From Stutzerimonas stutzeri (GTDB lineage Bacteria; Pseudomonadota; Gammaproteobacteria; Pseudomonadales; Pseudomonadaceae), in the NCBI RefSeq assembly GCF_024448695.1, contig NZ_JAMOHY010000001.1, positions 310,001 to 374,000 on the forward strand: a stretch of 64,000 nucleotides of DNA, in the 5' to 3' direction. The notes beneath the pieces were generated by a model that saw only the letters and a program-made list of their open reading frames with translations, did not search any database and was not told the DNA's origin. A program made the translations under genes and the position numbers. Positions 51,606 through 62,337 of this stretch are shown here, piece after piece; the first letter of the stretch is position 1, and each line of letters starts with the position of its first letter.

Positions 51606-52219
51606 GTCCAGGCCTCCCTGATTTCATCGCGGTTCAAGGCCAGCCATTGCAGGGCGATGATGGTGGCCGCATTGTCGATACGACCGTCACGCAAGGCCGC
51701 CAGCGCGGTTTGCAGTGGCCAGACTGCAGCGCGAATATCCTCGCCCTCCTCTTCCAGCCCGAACACCCCACCCGCCTCGTGACTGCTGCAGCGCCCGACG
51801 TATAAATGAATGCGCTCGGTGCTGCCGCCCGGCGATGGATAATAGGCCGTCACCGGCCACAGCTCGCCGATCTCCAGCCCGGCTTCCTCGACCGCTTCGC
51901 GGCGGGCCACTTCCTCAGGCTGCTCGTCCGTATCGATCAGGCCGGCCACGGTTTCCACCAGCCAGGGATTGTCGCCACGCGCCATCGCTCCCATGCGGAA
52001 CTGTTCGACCAACACCACCTCGTCACGCTGCGGGTCATAGGGCAGCACGCACACGGCATCATGACGCACGAACAGCTCGCGCTCGATCTCCGCACCCATG
52101 CCGCCACGAAACAAGCGATGACGCAGACGAAAGCGATCCAGATTGTAGAAACCACTGAAACAGCGATCCCGCTGGATGATCTCCACGTCAGCGGGTCCGG
52201 CTTGGAAAATCTCGGTCAT
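51602..52219 (-). CDS. nudF: ADP-ribose pyrophosphatase NudF
   Basis: NudF splits ADP-ribose to AMP and ribose 5-phosphate. The 205-residue protein has a full Nudix box, GLIDTDEQPEEVARREAVEE followed by AGLEIGE, preceded by FRMGAMARGDNPWLVETVAG. The extra N-terminal strand that swaps between subunits in ADP-ribose enzymes is present (about residues 1-50). It is the first gene of the nudF-DUF1249 pair. The 221 bases upstream, up to the divergent lipoprotein gene, show no feature I can support. Confidence 0.94.
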   Translation of the reverse strand: MTEIFQAGPADVEIIQRDRCFSGFYNLDRFRLRHRLFRGGMGAEIERELFVRHDAVCVLPYDPQRDEVVLVEQFRMGAMARGDNPWLVETVAGLIDTDEQPEEVARREAVEEAGLEIGELWPVTAYYPSPGGSTERIHLYVGRCSSHEAGGVFGLEEEGEDIRAAVWPLQTALAALRDGRIDNAATIIALQWLALNRDEIREAWT

Positions 52220-52440
52220 TGCACACTCACATATCGGTTATTCCGTGAGGCGTGGCGCCACCGGAAAGACTTCAACCGTCACTGCGTGAGCGGTCTTTGA
52301 GGGTTATCCTAACGCGCCGCCTGCCCGCATGCAGCCCCTTGCGCACGACAGCAGCACGACGAAAATACCGACTCGCGGCAGAACCTCACTGGCTACGCGC
52401 ACTCGAAACCGCACCGCAGGATTACAGGACCGCAGGACCC

Positions 52441-53184
52441 ATGACCCCCTTGATGCCTTTTCGGAACATCTTCGCCCTGACCACCATCACCCTGTTGCTC
52501 AGCGCCTGCCAGCACTTCGGGGGCGAGCCGGCCATCGAGACCCGACAGATCCTCAGCGAACAACGCCCCGCCGGCTGCCCCGAACAGGACAACAGCTGCC
52601 CGCTGGTCAATATCGACACCGAACATTTCGTCGATGAGCCGGTACTCAATGCCCTGATCGACGAACGGCTGCGGCGCATGACCCTGTTCGGACCCGAAAG
52701 TGAAATGCCGGCAACACTGGAACGCTATCAGGAGGAATTCCTGCGCGACGCCGAACCCCACTGGAGCAGCTACCTGCAAGCCAAGCTGCGCGAACGGCAC
52801 GGCAATATCCTGGTGATCGAGCTGTCCAGCTACCTCTTTACCGGCGGCGCGCACGGCATGCCCGGCAGGGGTTTCATCAATTACGACCGCGAACAGAACC
52901 GCGAGCTGCGCCTCGAAGACATCCTGCTACCCGGTCAGGCCGGCAATTTCTGGCGCGCCGCCCGCCAGGCACACCAGCGCTGGCTGGCGGCCAACGAACT
53001 GGATCAGGATGCCGAGTTCATCGAGTTCTGGCCATTTCGGCAAACAGCACATATTGCCCTACTGAAGAACAGCATCCTGCTCAAGTACGACGTCTACAGC
53101 ATCGCCCCCTATTCCAGCGGGCACCCCGAGCTGAGCATTCCTCATGAGCAGCTCAAAGGCATTGTCAGGCCGGAGTATCTGTAA
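52441..53184 (+). CDS. DUF3298/RsiV-like lipoprotein
   Basis: This is a 247-residue lipoprotein precursor. The signal peptide MPFRNIFALTTITLLLSAC ends in the lipobox LLSAC. The mature part carries the DUF3298 pattern, with LVIELSSYLFTGGAHGMPGR and GFINYDREQNRELRLEDILL, then LLKYDVYSIAPYSSGHPELS, as in the extracellular half of RsiV-like proteins. In Bacillus, RsiV senses lysozyme. Here the protein is a free lipoprotein without a sigma-factor partner nearby, so the role is unknown. AGGA lies four bases before the ATG at 52441. An ATG at 52453 is also possible. Confidence 0.8.
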   Translation: MTPLMPFRNIFALTTITLLLSACQHFGGEPAIETRQILSEQRPAGCPEQDNSCPLVNIDTEHFVDEPVLNALIDERLRRMTLFGPESEMPATLERYQEEFLRDAEPHWSSYLQAKLRERHGNILVIELSSYLFTGGAHGMPGRGFINYDREQNRELRLEDILLPGQAGNFWRAARQAHQRWLAANELDQDAEFIEFWPFRQTAHIALLKNSILLKYDVYSIAPYSSGHPELSIPHEQLKGIVRPEYL

Positions 53185-53277
53185 TGGGGCAGCTTCGCGC
53201 CAAATGAGGCCTAACGGCCTCGCGTGGATGGCTATGGCCACCCACCCTACAGAGAGTCACCCTGCCTGCGGGTATTT

Positions 53278-53524
53278 GTAGGGCGGATCACGCTTTATCG
53301 ATCCACGGGGTGGCCATCCACCGAGCGGAGTCATGGTGGATGTAAAAAGCGACATCCACCCTACGAAACCACAGCCTTATTTAAATGCCACCAGTACGCC
53401 CCGCGCCGAGGGCGGCACTCCCACAAGTTGCAGCCTTGTAGGGTGGATCTCGCTTCACCGATCCACCGGGGGACAAACTCCCGAACGGTGCCTTGGTGGA
53501 CGTAAAAAGCGACGTCCACCCTAC
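53278..53524. repeat. Two intact 87-bp composite palindromic elements
   Basis: Units at 53278-53364 and 53438-53524 are the same length (87 bp) and orientation. Each starts GTAGGGYGGATC and ends ACRTCCACCCTAC, so the outer ends are inverted repeats. Inside, each has a left hairpin (GGATC...GATCC) and a right hairpin (GGAYGT...ACRTCC around AAAAAGCG). A degenerate half lies at about 53224-53250. This accounts for the 351-base gene-free gap 53185-53535 between convergent genes. Truncated relatives sit at 2649-2760. Confidence 0.82.
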
Positions 53525-53535
53525 AACCTGGCCTG

Positions 53536-55620
<2,085 letters not shown>

Positions 55621-55628
55621 AACAACGG

Positions 55629-55647
55629 CGAGTCTAATCAAGACTCG
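55629..55647. promoter_or_regulatory. 7-bp inverted repeat between thiC leader and tolC
   Basis: CGAGTCT (55629-55635) and AGACTCG (55641-55647) form a perfect inverted repeat around AATCA. It lies just upstream of the TPP aptamer, where the thiC promoter should be. On the minus strand it includes TTAGACT, a possible -10. It is either an operator or a chance hairpin in the promoter. The rest of the 358-base gap 55417-55774, outside the riboswitch, shows nothing else. Confidence 0.35.
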
Positions 55648-55774
55648 GCGGGAAAGCCACGATGAAGGTGCGGCACGCGACTGGCGGGTCATTATCCCGT
55701 AGCCCGCTCACCTCCTTGACCCTGCTCATGGCGCCGCTTAGCCTTGCCCATCACTCCGATCCAGGAACACGCCC

Positions 55775-57205
55775 ATGCTGCGCAGACTCACACTGGCACT
55801 CGCGGTCGCTGCCGCCACTTCGGGATCGGTCCGGGCCGAGACGACTGCGGCGCATTCCCCGCGTACCGACCTGATCAGCATTTACCGGCAAGCCGTGGAA
55901 AACAATGCGGACCTCGCCGCAGCACGCGCGCAGTTCGAGGCGGTTCGCGAGTCAGTACCCCAGGCGCGGGCTGGCTTGCTGCCCAACCTACGTGCCGGCG
56001 CCGAACTGAGCGACACCCGCACCCACGTCGACACCAGCGCCGGTTCGCGCACGCTTTCACGCAGCGGCACTGTTTACCAGGCCACCCTGAGCCAGCCGAT
56101 CTTCCGCGCTGACCGCTGGTTTCAGTTGCAGGCCGCCGAGGCGATCAGCGAACAGGCGGCACTGGAATATTCGGCTGCCGAGCAGAACCTGATCCTGCAG
56201 AGCGCCCAGGCCTATTTTGCAGTGCTGCAGGCACAGGACAATCTGGCGGCGGTCAAGGCCGAGGAAGCCGCCTTCAAGCGTCAGTTCGATCAGGCCAACG
56301 AACGCTTCGAAGTGGGCCTTTCCGACCGGACCGATACGCTGGAGGCGCAGGCCGGATTCGATACCGCACGCGCCAACCGGATGGTTGCCGAGCGGCAGGT
56401 GGAAGATGCGTTTCAGGCGTTATATACGCTGACCAACCGCAATCATGTTGCCCTGGAAGGCATCGACCACAGCCTGCCGGTACTGCCGCCAACACCCAAC
56501 GACGCCAGCGCCTGGGTCGACACGGCAACGCTGCAGAACCTCAACCTGCTGGCCGTTGATCAGGCCGTCAATGCAGCCGGCGAAACCCTGCGTCAGCGCC
56601 GTTCCGGCCATGCGCCGACGCTGGATGCGGTTGCCAGCTATCGCAAGGGTGACAACGACAGCCTGGGCTTTGCCAACAGCGGCATGAGCGATGTGCTGCC
56701 GGGCTACCCGCGCTACAACGGCGACGTCGAACAGGGCAGCATCGGCCTGCAGCTGAACATTCCGCTCTACAGCGGCGGGCTGACCCGCTCACAGACGCGC
56801 CAGGCATTTCATCAGCTGACCCAGGCCGAACAGCAGCGCGAGAGCCTGCGTCGACAGGTTGTGGAAAACACCCGCAATCTGCACCGCGCGGTAAATACCG
56901 ACATCGAACAGGTGCAGGCGCGGCGGCAGTCGATCATTTCCAACCAGAGCGCGCTGGAAGCCACCGAAATCGGCTATCAGGTCGGCACCCGCAACATCGT
57001 CGATGTGCTGGACACCCAGCGCCGCCTGTTCGCTGCTGTGCGCAACTACAACAACGCACGCTACGACTACATCCTCGACAACCTGCGCCTGAAGCAGGCT
57101 GCCGGCACGCTCAACCCAGGCGATCTAGAAGACCTGGCACGCTACCTGAAGCCGGACTACGACCCGGACACCGACTTCCTGCCACCGGACCTGACGAAAC
57201 GCTGA
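55775..57205 (+). CDS. tolC: TolC-family outer-membrane efflux protein
   Basis: This is a 476-residue outer-membrane channel for type I secretion and/or tripartite efflux. The signal peptide MLRRLTLALAVAAATSGSVRA is followed by two homologous halves of long helices and short strands. Family signatures include DLISIYRQAVENNADLAAAR, QAGLLPNL-type RAGLLPNLRAGAELS and YQVGTRNIVDVLDTQRRLF. Position next to thiC matches P. aeruginosa, where the TolC-like protein is called OpmH. No membrane-fusion or RND partner is encoded nearby, so it is probably shared by several systems. AGGA lies eight bases before the ATG. Confidence 0.93.
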   Translation: MLRRLTLALAVAAATSGSVRAETTAAHSPRTDLISIYRQAVENNADLAAARAQFEAVRESVPQARAGLLPNLRAGAELSDTRTHVDTSAGSRTLSRSGTVYQATLSQPIFRADRWFQLQAAEAISEQAALEYSAAEQNLILQSAQAYFAVLQAQDNLAAVKAEEAAFKRQFDQANERFEVGLSDRTDTLEAQAGFDTARANRMVAERQVEDAFQALYTLTNRNHVALEGIDHSLPVLPPTPNDASAWVDTATLQNLNLLAVDQAVNAAGETLRQRRSGHAPTLDAVASYRKGDNDSLGFANSGMSDVLPGYPRYNGDVEQGSIGLQLNIPLYSGGLTRSQTRQAFHQLTQAEQQRESLRRQVVENTRNLHRAVNTDIEQVQARRQSIISNQSALEATEIGYQVGTRNIVDVLDTQRRLFAAVRNYNNARYDYILDNLRLKQAAGTLNPGDLEDLARYLKPDYDPDTDFLPPDLTKR

Positions 57206-57212
57206 ACGCCTC

Positions 57213-57288
57213 GTAGGATGCGGGCCATGCCTGCGAAAAAAGCCATCACCTTAATGCAGAACCCTTCAAGGGCATGGCCCGTTCCCAC
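57213..57288. repeat. REP doublet after tolC
   Basis: GTAGGATGCGGGCCATGCCT followed by GCGAA (57213-57237) faces AGGGCATGGCCCGTTCCCAC (57269-57288) in inverted order. The doublet occupies the convergent gap between tolC and the AbiEii toxin gene, at the boundary where the sequence becomes more AT-rich. Confidence 0.75.
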
Positions 57289-57320
57289 AATGGTGCTCGG
57301 CCGCTCCACATGCCGAAACC

Positions 57321-58157
57321 TCAGCCGAGCCGATCGACCAGCTGGGAAAAGTATTCAGCGGACCATATATCGAGCGCAGATGGATCGGCCAGGAAGCGAA
57401 TGACATCCTGCTTGGCGCTTTGTATATCCAACGTGTGAATCCGCTTGCGCAAAAGCGCCTGCAATTCGCCCGGGCTGGTCACCTCGTCTGCGCCCGACAA
57501 GTCGCCGCTATCCAACGCTCGCTGCGAAAAATGCCGGATATTCGGCTTCACGCCATTACGCACATACCACTCGAAGTCAAACCAATCTCGTCCCTTAACC
57601 CGATTTTTCCATTGTCGATACAGCAAAGCATGCAGCTTGCCCGCAAAAAGGTCAGGCAACGCAAAACACCTCACATGGAACGAAAACGGCTGGAGCAACA
57701 AGCGCTGCTCCGTTTCAAACCCGGAAGGAGGCAGCGTATCTACCTCAAACTTGATTTTTAGCTGACGAGAACCTCCGACCCTGATGTCGAACACCTGCGT
57801 ATTGCTCTTCAGGAACGCGGAGGCGATCTGGCTTTCGGCCGTTTTGTGCTTCTGCACAAACTCAACATCCAAACCCAAAGCTGTGAACTCCGCTTTCACT
57901 GCCTTGAAAAACGGCTCCAGGGAAAAGGTTTCATCTGCTTGCAGCAATGAAAAATCCAGATCTTCAGAAAAGCGCGGCAAACCATGAAAAATGCGCAGGC
58001 AGGTGCCGCCGTAAAATGCCGCACGCTCAAAAAAACCGGCGCGATTGAGGCCCGCCAAAGCAATTTCCTGCATCACTTCCCGTAATGCCTGATCCCGCGC
58101 CTCGACGGTTTGCACCGCATAACGGCTCAGCATTCTTTCCAGCAATGTCACTGCCAT
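57321..58157 (-). CDS. AbiEii-type nucleotidyltransferase toxin
   Basis: This is a 278-residue protein of the AbiEii/AbiGii toxin family (PF08843). The nucleotidyltransferase signature is present: YGGTCLRIFHGLPRFSEDLD, with the GGT motif and the DLDF metal-binding aspartates. KIKFEVDT then supplies a Lys and an acid. Known AbiEii proteins cause reversible growth arrest, and the MenT relatives modify tRNA ends. The AbiE pair gives abortive phage defence in some hosts. Its ATG overlaps the antitoxin stop by 10 bases. Codon use is visibly more AT-rich than in tolC next door, consistent with acquisition by transfer. Confidence 0.9.
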   Translation of the reverse strand: MAVTLLERMLSRYAVQTVEARDQALREVMQEIALAGLNRAGFFERAAFYGGTCLRIFHGLPRFSEDLDFSLLQADETFSLEPFFKAVKAEFTALGLDVEFVQKHKTAESQIASAFLKSNTQVFDIRVGGSRQLKIKFEVDTLPPSGFETEQRLLLQPFSFHVRCFALPDLFAGKLHALLYRQWKNRVKGRDWFDFEWYVRNGVKPNIRHFSQRALDSGDLSGADEVTSPGELQALLRKRIHTLDIQSAKQDVIRFLADPSALDIWSAEYFSQLVDRLG

Positions 58158-58789
58158 TGCGCAATGGCTCCTTTCAAATGCTCCAGTAGCTCCGTTTTAT
58201 GCCCTGTGGCGGCACATGCATCGATGACCTGCAGATCAATCATTGAGGCTTCATCCGTATCGAAACGCAGATCCTCAATCAGCAAACGTTGCATCGAGGC
58301 GACTGAATGAACCCTCAAATTTCGAGTCAGCACCAAGCGATCACACAGCGCCTTGGCCGGTACTGCCAGCAAACCGTACAGCCCGCCACCAAGCATTACC
58401 GAATCAATGCCGATTGGATAAAGCGCATCAGGCATCCGTTGGTAGCTGAAACGCCCTAGCCCCCCCTGGATGATCTTGCTGCGCAGTGTGGTTACCGATG
58501 TGACTTCTGCTACCTGTTCGGGAATCAGGCCGTAGTGCCAGAGCGCATAATCCGTAGAGACGTACGAAGGGCCATATAGCAGGTTGGCTACGATCATCCG
58601 CTCAACGGGCGCGCCACTCACTTGCGGCGCAACCACGTAAACGCCTCTTTTCACAGACAGCAAAACCCCCTCATCCAACCAGCGGGCGATCTTGTTGTTC
58701 GGCGTTTTGTAATGTTTGAGCAGCGACACCAAGGTCGAGTGCAGAACAGGCGCTGAGCCTAGAGGGCGTAAAACCCGTAATGAGTTCAT
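58148..58789 (-). CDS. AbiEi-family antitoxin / transcriptional autoregulator
   Basis: This is a 213-residue protein with an N-terminal winged helix (VLHSTLVSLLKHYKTPNNKI, then LDEGVLLSVKRGVYVVAP) and a C-terminal domain of the AbiEi type (PSYVSTDYALWHYGLIPEQV, LYGLLAVPAKALCDRLVL). AbiEi antitoxins repress their own operon through inverted repeats and neutralise AbiEii without a stable complex (type IV). Here an 11-bp inverted repeat surrounds the likely promoter just upstream. The ATG at 58789 has GGTGA six bases upstream. A GTG three codons earlier is less likely. Confidence 0.88.
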   Translation of the reverse strand: MNSLRVLRPLGSAPVLHSTLVSLLKHYKTPNNKIARWLDEGVLLSVKRGVYVVAPQVSGAPVERMIVANLLYGPSYVSTDYALWHYGLIPEQVAEVTSVTTLRSKIIQGGLGRFSYQRMPDALYPIGIDSVMLGGGLYGLLAVPAKALCDRLVLTRNLRVHSVASMQRLLIEDLRFDTDEASMIDLQVIDACAATGHKTELLEHLKGAIAQWQ

Positions 58790-58807
58790 CAGGGTCACCG
58801 TATAAAA

Positions 58808-58846
58808 TGCACGCTTAGCATCATAATTTCAAACTAAGCATGCAAA
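58808..58846 (-). promoter_or_regulatory. Promoter and operator of the AbiE operon
   Basis: TGCACGCTTAG (58808-58818) and CTAAGCATGCA (58834-58844) are an inverted repeat with 10 of 11 bases paired and an AT-rich 15-base centre. On the minus strand the centre contains TATGAT (58820-58825), a good -10. TTTGCA (58841-58846) stands 15 bases upstream as a weak -35. A repressor on these arms would cover the promoter, as known for AbiEi. Confidence 0.65.
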
Positions 58847-58977
58847 CTCAACGAAATTATCTGCTCCCCGAAGCTGTAAGCCGACCCACGGCCAAGGCGA
58901 ACGCACGCCCCAGAACCAAAAGCTTCGCGCCGTGGGCGGCACTTCACGACATCAAAAGCCTGCTCCACTCCGCTTTT

Positions 58978-59002
58978 CGTAGGAGGCGCGACCCCGCGGC
59001 GA
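58978..59002. repeat. Single REP-like unit
   Basis: CGTAGGAGGCGCGACCCCGC followed by GGCGAA has the outer GTAGGAG and inner GCGAA ends of the REP units elsewhere in the window, with a changed loop. It lies in the 240-base gap between the AbiEi gene and the dehydratase stop. The rest of that gap shows no gene. Confidence 0.55.
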
Positions 59003-59029
59003 ACGCAGGCGTCAGCCTGCCCAAAACAC

Positions 59030-61042
59030 CTACTCCCCAGGCCCAACCCGCCGCTGCTGGTAGATCAGATCCACGATTTCGTCTTCGGGTACATAGCCGC
59101 TCACCATTTCGCGAAGCAACACCCGAACCTGAGGATAGTCATCCGTTTCCACCGCCTTGATCAGCCTTGCCAGCAGCTCCTTGAGCGCATCCCAGGTGAA
59201 ATACTCTTCATCGGCCCGCATAATCATAGGGTGCTCGGTGGCGCTGACGTTATCGCCGATCAGCAGCTCTTCATACAGCTTTTCCCCTGGGCGCAGCCCG
59301 GTGAATTCGATTGCGATATCACCTTGCGGGTTCTTCTCCGAACGTACGCTCAAGCCTGAGAGGTGAATCAGCTTTTCGGCCAATTCGGCAATACGTACCG
59401 GTTGCCCCATGTCCAGCACGAACACATCCCCGCCCTGTCCCATCGAGCCGGCCTGAATGACCAACTGGGCGGCTTCGGGAATGGTCATGAAGTAACGGGT
59501 GATTTTCGGATGAGTCACGGTCACCGGCCCACCGTTGCGAATCTGCTGGTAGAAGCGCGGGATAACCGAACCCGAGGACCCCAGCACATTGCCGAAACGC
59601 ACCATGGTGAAGCGCGTCTTGTTGACGTGATGCACGGTTTCACCCGCACCGAACAGCACTGGCGCCGACTCGCGGCTCAGCCCCTGCAGGATCATCTCCG
59701 CCACACGCTTGGTGCTGCCCATTACATTGGTCGGGCGCACTGCCTTGTCGGTGGAGATCAGCACGAAGTTGGTCACACCGGCCTGCACGGCTGCCTGGGC
59801 AGCGTGCAGGGTGCCCAGCACATTGTTCAACACGCCTTCAGCGACGTTGTGTTCCACCATGGGCACATGCTTGTACGCTGCCGCATGGTAAATGGTCTCC
59901 ACCTGCCAAGTGCGAATCACGTCCAGCAGGCGCTGGGGGTTACGGATCGAACCCATGATCGGCACCAATCGGACCGGCAGCGAAGCCCGTTCGATGGCCC
60001 TCTCCAACTCAATGTGAATGCTGTAGAGATTGAACTCGCTGTGCTCAAACAACAGCAGCGCCCGAGGCTTGTTCGAGAGAATCTGCCGGCACAGTTCCGA
60101 GCCAATCGAACCGCCCGCGCCCGTCACCATCACCACCTTGTCGCGGATGCACTGCTCGAACAACGCCTGTTGCGGCGGCACGGCATCACGCCCGAGCAGA
60201 TCCGCGATGTCGACTTCCTGGATATCCTCAACCTTCACTCGACCACTGGCCAGGTCCATGAAGCCGGGCACACTGCGCACGTGCAGTGGATAGGACTCCA
60301 ATTTCTCCAGTACTTCGCGTCGTCTGCCACGGGTCGCTGACGGAATCGCCAACAGGATTTCATCGGCTCCCGTCTCGTCAATCATCTGCTGGATATGCTT
60401 AGGCGAATAAACCCGAAGCCCGGCGATACTCCGGTTGCAAAGAGAGGGGTCATCGTCGATGAACGCTACCGGGCGCATCGCGCGGCCCAGACGTAGTGCC
60501 GCTACCAGCTGATTACCGGCCGCCCCGGCGCCATAGACCGCCACGCGGGGTAGGCTTGCATCACGGCCCTTTAACTTGCTGGGTGACTCTGCGGAAAACC
60601 AATCGCCCATGAAATACTGGCGCATAACCAGCCGCAACCCTCCCAGCAACAACAGGCTCAACCACCAATAGTTAAATACCATCGAACGCGGAATAAGCTT
60701 GGGCGCACCAGAATGCCAATACACGGCCAAGGCCAATAGAAGAGCAGAAAGCGTGACGGCCTTTACGATGGCCATAAGCGCATCATTGCCAAAGTAACGC
60801 ATCACTGCTCGGTACATGCCAAAGCGAATAAAAAAAGGAATCGCAATCAGCGGCGCCATTATGAATAGCCAGGCATGACCACCAAGGGGCTCAACAAACT
60901 CTGCCTCTCCAAGACGAACTAAAAACGCCAACCAAAGCGCGGCCCATACCAGTACTACATCCGTACCCACCTGAATTAAGCGCTTGTAGCGACGCGGCAA
61001 GGACACCAACCGAGTTCGTAATTTTTCAGCGAGTCTTAACAC
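59030..61042 (-). CDS. UDP-sugar 4,6-dehydratase, WbpM/PglF/CapD type, membrane-anchored
   Basis: This 670-residue enzyme makes a UDP-4-keto-6-deoxy sugar, the first step toward bacillosamine, QuiNAc or FucNAc. Four to five N-terminal membrane segments (to about residue 130) precede a CoA-binding-like Rossmann domain (VAVYGAGAAGNQLVAAL). The SDR dehydratase follows (VTGAGGSIGSELCRQI, ISTDKAVRPTNVMGSTKRVA). In the last block Met replaces the usual Tyr of YxxxK, the SMK triad of WbpM. The GTG at 61042 has GAGG five bases upstream. A longer reading would overlap the aminotransferase gene. Confidence 0.92.
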   Translation of the reverse strand: MLRLAEKLRTRLVSLPRRYKRLIQVGTDVVLVWAALWLAFLVRLGEAEFVEPLGGHAWLFIMAPLIAIPFFIRFGMYRAVMRYFGNDALMAIVKAVTLSALLLALAVYWHSGAPKLIPRSMVFNYWWLSLLLLGGLRLVMRQYFMGDWFSAESPSKLKGRDASLPRVAVYGAGAAGNQLVAALRLGRAMRPVAFIDDDPSLCNRSIAGLRVYSPKHIQQMIDETGADEILLAIPSATRGRRREVLEKLESYPLHVRSVPGFMDLASGRVKVEDIQEVDIADLLGRDAVPPQQALFEQCIRDKVVMVTGAGGSIGSELCRQILSNKPRALLLFEHSEFNLYSIHIELERAIERASLPVRLVPIMGSIRNPQRLLDVIRTWQVETIYHAAAYKHVPMVEHNVAEGVLNNVLGTLHAAQAAVQAGVTNFVLISTDKAVRPTNVMGSTKRVAEMILQGLSRESAPVLFGAGETVHHVNKTRFTMVRFGNVLGSSGSVIPRFYQQIRNGGPVTVTHPKITRYFMTIPEAAQLVIQAGSMGQGGDVFVLDMGQPVRIAELAEKLIHLSGLSVRSEKNPQGDIAIEFTGLRPGEKLYEELLIGDNVSATEHPMIMRADEEYFTWDALKELLARLIKAVETDDYPQVRVLLREMVSGYVPEDEIVDLIYQQRRVGPGE

Positions 61043-61067
61043 ACCAACCTCACATTCGACAGAGCGA

Positions 61068-62252
61068 TCAAACAACCCTGCCAGTAGCAGCAAGCATGAC
61101 ACGCTCAAGTGTCGAGCAGGTTTTCTCGATTTCGGCTGCAGTCAACGTTGGATGGACAAGAAACATCATGCTCGTTTCACCCAGCTCGCGCGCAACCGCA
61201 AAGCGTTCTGCTGGCCGCCAACCCGTATTATCAAAAGCCTTTTCCAAATAAACCTCAGAGCACGAGCCAGAAAAACAAGGAACACCCATTGCCGAAATTT
61301 CACTCAGAATACGGTCCCGACTCCACCCCTTAGCAAGCGCTCCAGGCTCTACAAAGACATAGCATTTGTAGCCTGCGTGAAGAGTCCCCTTCGGGATTTC
61401 CGGGACTCGCACCCCAGGAAGGGCCTTGGCAGCGGTCCAGATACGCTGGCAATTAGCTAAACGACTCCTCTGCCAACTGTCCATCCGCCGCAGCTGTATA
61501 CGACCGATAACAGCTTGCACTTCCATCATCCGCCAATTGGTGCCGAAGCTTTCATGCAGCCAACGGAAGCCAGGAGCATGTTCACGCTCATAGACCGCCT
61601 CCCAACTTTTGCCATGGTCTTTGATCGACCACATGCGGGACCAGAGGCCGCGATCATTGGTGGTAACCATTCCACCCTCACCGCCAGTAGTCATGATCTT
61701 GTCTTGGCAGAATGACCACGCGCCGACGTGGCCAATACTACCCACCGTACGGCCCTTGTAACGAGCGCCATGAGCTTGGGCGCAATCCTCGATCACTTTC
61801 AGCCCATGCTCGTTCGCTAACACCATGATCGGATCCATATCACATGGCCAGCCGGCCAAATGCACACAAATCACCGCCTTAGTACGTGGTGTCAGCACAG
61901 CACAAATGGTTTCAGCTGTTATGTTCTGCGAATCACGATCTACTTCAGCAAACACCGGCATCGCGCCGACATTGACAATGCTCGACACCGAAGCAAGAAA
62001 GGTACGCGGTGTCACTATCACCTCGTCTCCTGCTCCGATCCCCAGCGCCTGCAGCGCCACATCGAGGGCCACTGTGCCGTTGGCCAGCGCAATGGCGTAC
62101 TCGGTGTCGGCCCAAGAGGCGAATTCCTTTTCAAACTTGCGACATTCCTGGCCAGTCCAGTAATTGACCTTATTAGAGAGGATTACGTCGCGTACAGCGT
62201 CGCCCTCTTCCACGGTGAAAGACGGCCAGGGGGAGAAGGGTGTGTTTAGCAC
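61068..62252 (-). CDS. DegT/DnrJ/EryC1/StrS sugar aminotransferase (PglE-like)
   Basis: This is a 394-residue PLP enzyme that transfers an amino group to a 4-keto (or 3-keto) nucleotide sugar. The PLP lysine lies in FCQDKIMTTGGEGGMV. VIEDCAQAHGARYKG supplies the conserved Asp and Gln of the cofactor site, and ANGTVALDVALQALGIGAGD is the N-terminal glycine-rich block. It lies 25 bases upstream of the dehydratase on the same strand, and its substrate is probably that enzyme's product. The start appears to be GTG at 62252 without a clear Shine-Dalgarno. The 85 bases to the next gene hold nothing visible. Confidence 0.9.
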   Translation of the reverse strand: MLNTPFSPWPSFTVEEGDAVRDVILSNKVNYWTGQECRKFEKEFASWADTEYAIALANGTVALDVALQALGIGAGDEVIVTPRTFLASVSSIVNVGAMPVFAEVDRDSQNITAETICAVLTPRTKAVICVHLAGWPCDMDPIMVLANEHGLKVIEDCAQAHGARYKGRTVGSIGHVGAWSFCQDKIMTTGGEGGMVTTNDRGLWSRMWSIKDHGKSWEAVYEREHAPGFRWLHESFGTNWRMMEVQAVIGRIQLRRMDSWQRSRLANCQRIWTAAKALPGVRVPEIPKGTLHAGYKCYVFVEPGALAKGWSRDRILSEISAMGVPCFSGSCSEVYLEKAFDNTGWRPAERFAVARELGETSMMFLVHPTLTAAEIEKTCSTLERVMLAATGRVV

Positions 62253-62337
62253 TGGAGATCACTCATGCAATTCGAAGAAAATGGATCGTAGCTATAGCAG
62301 CTGCCTTCGGGCAGAGTCTGATGTGATTTCACCAGGT

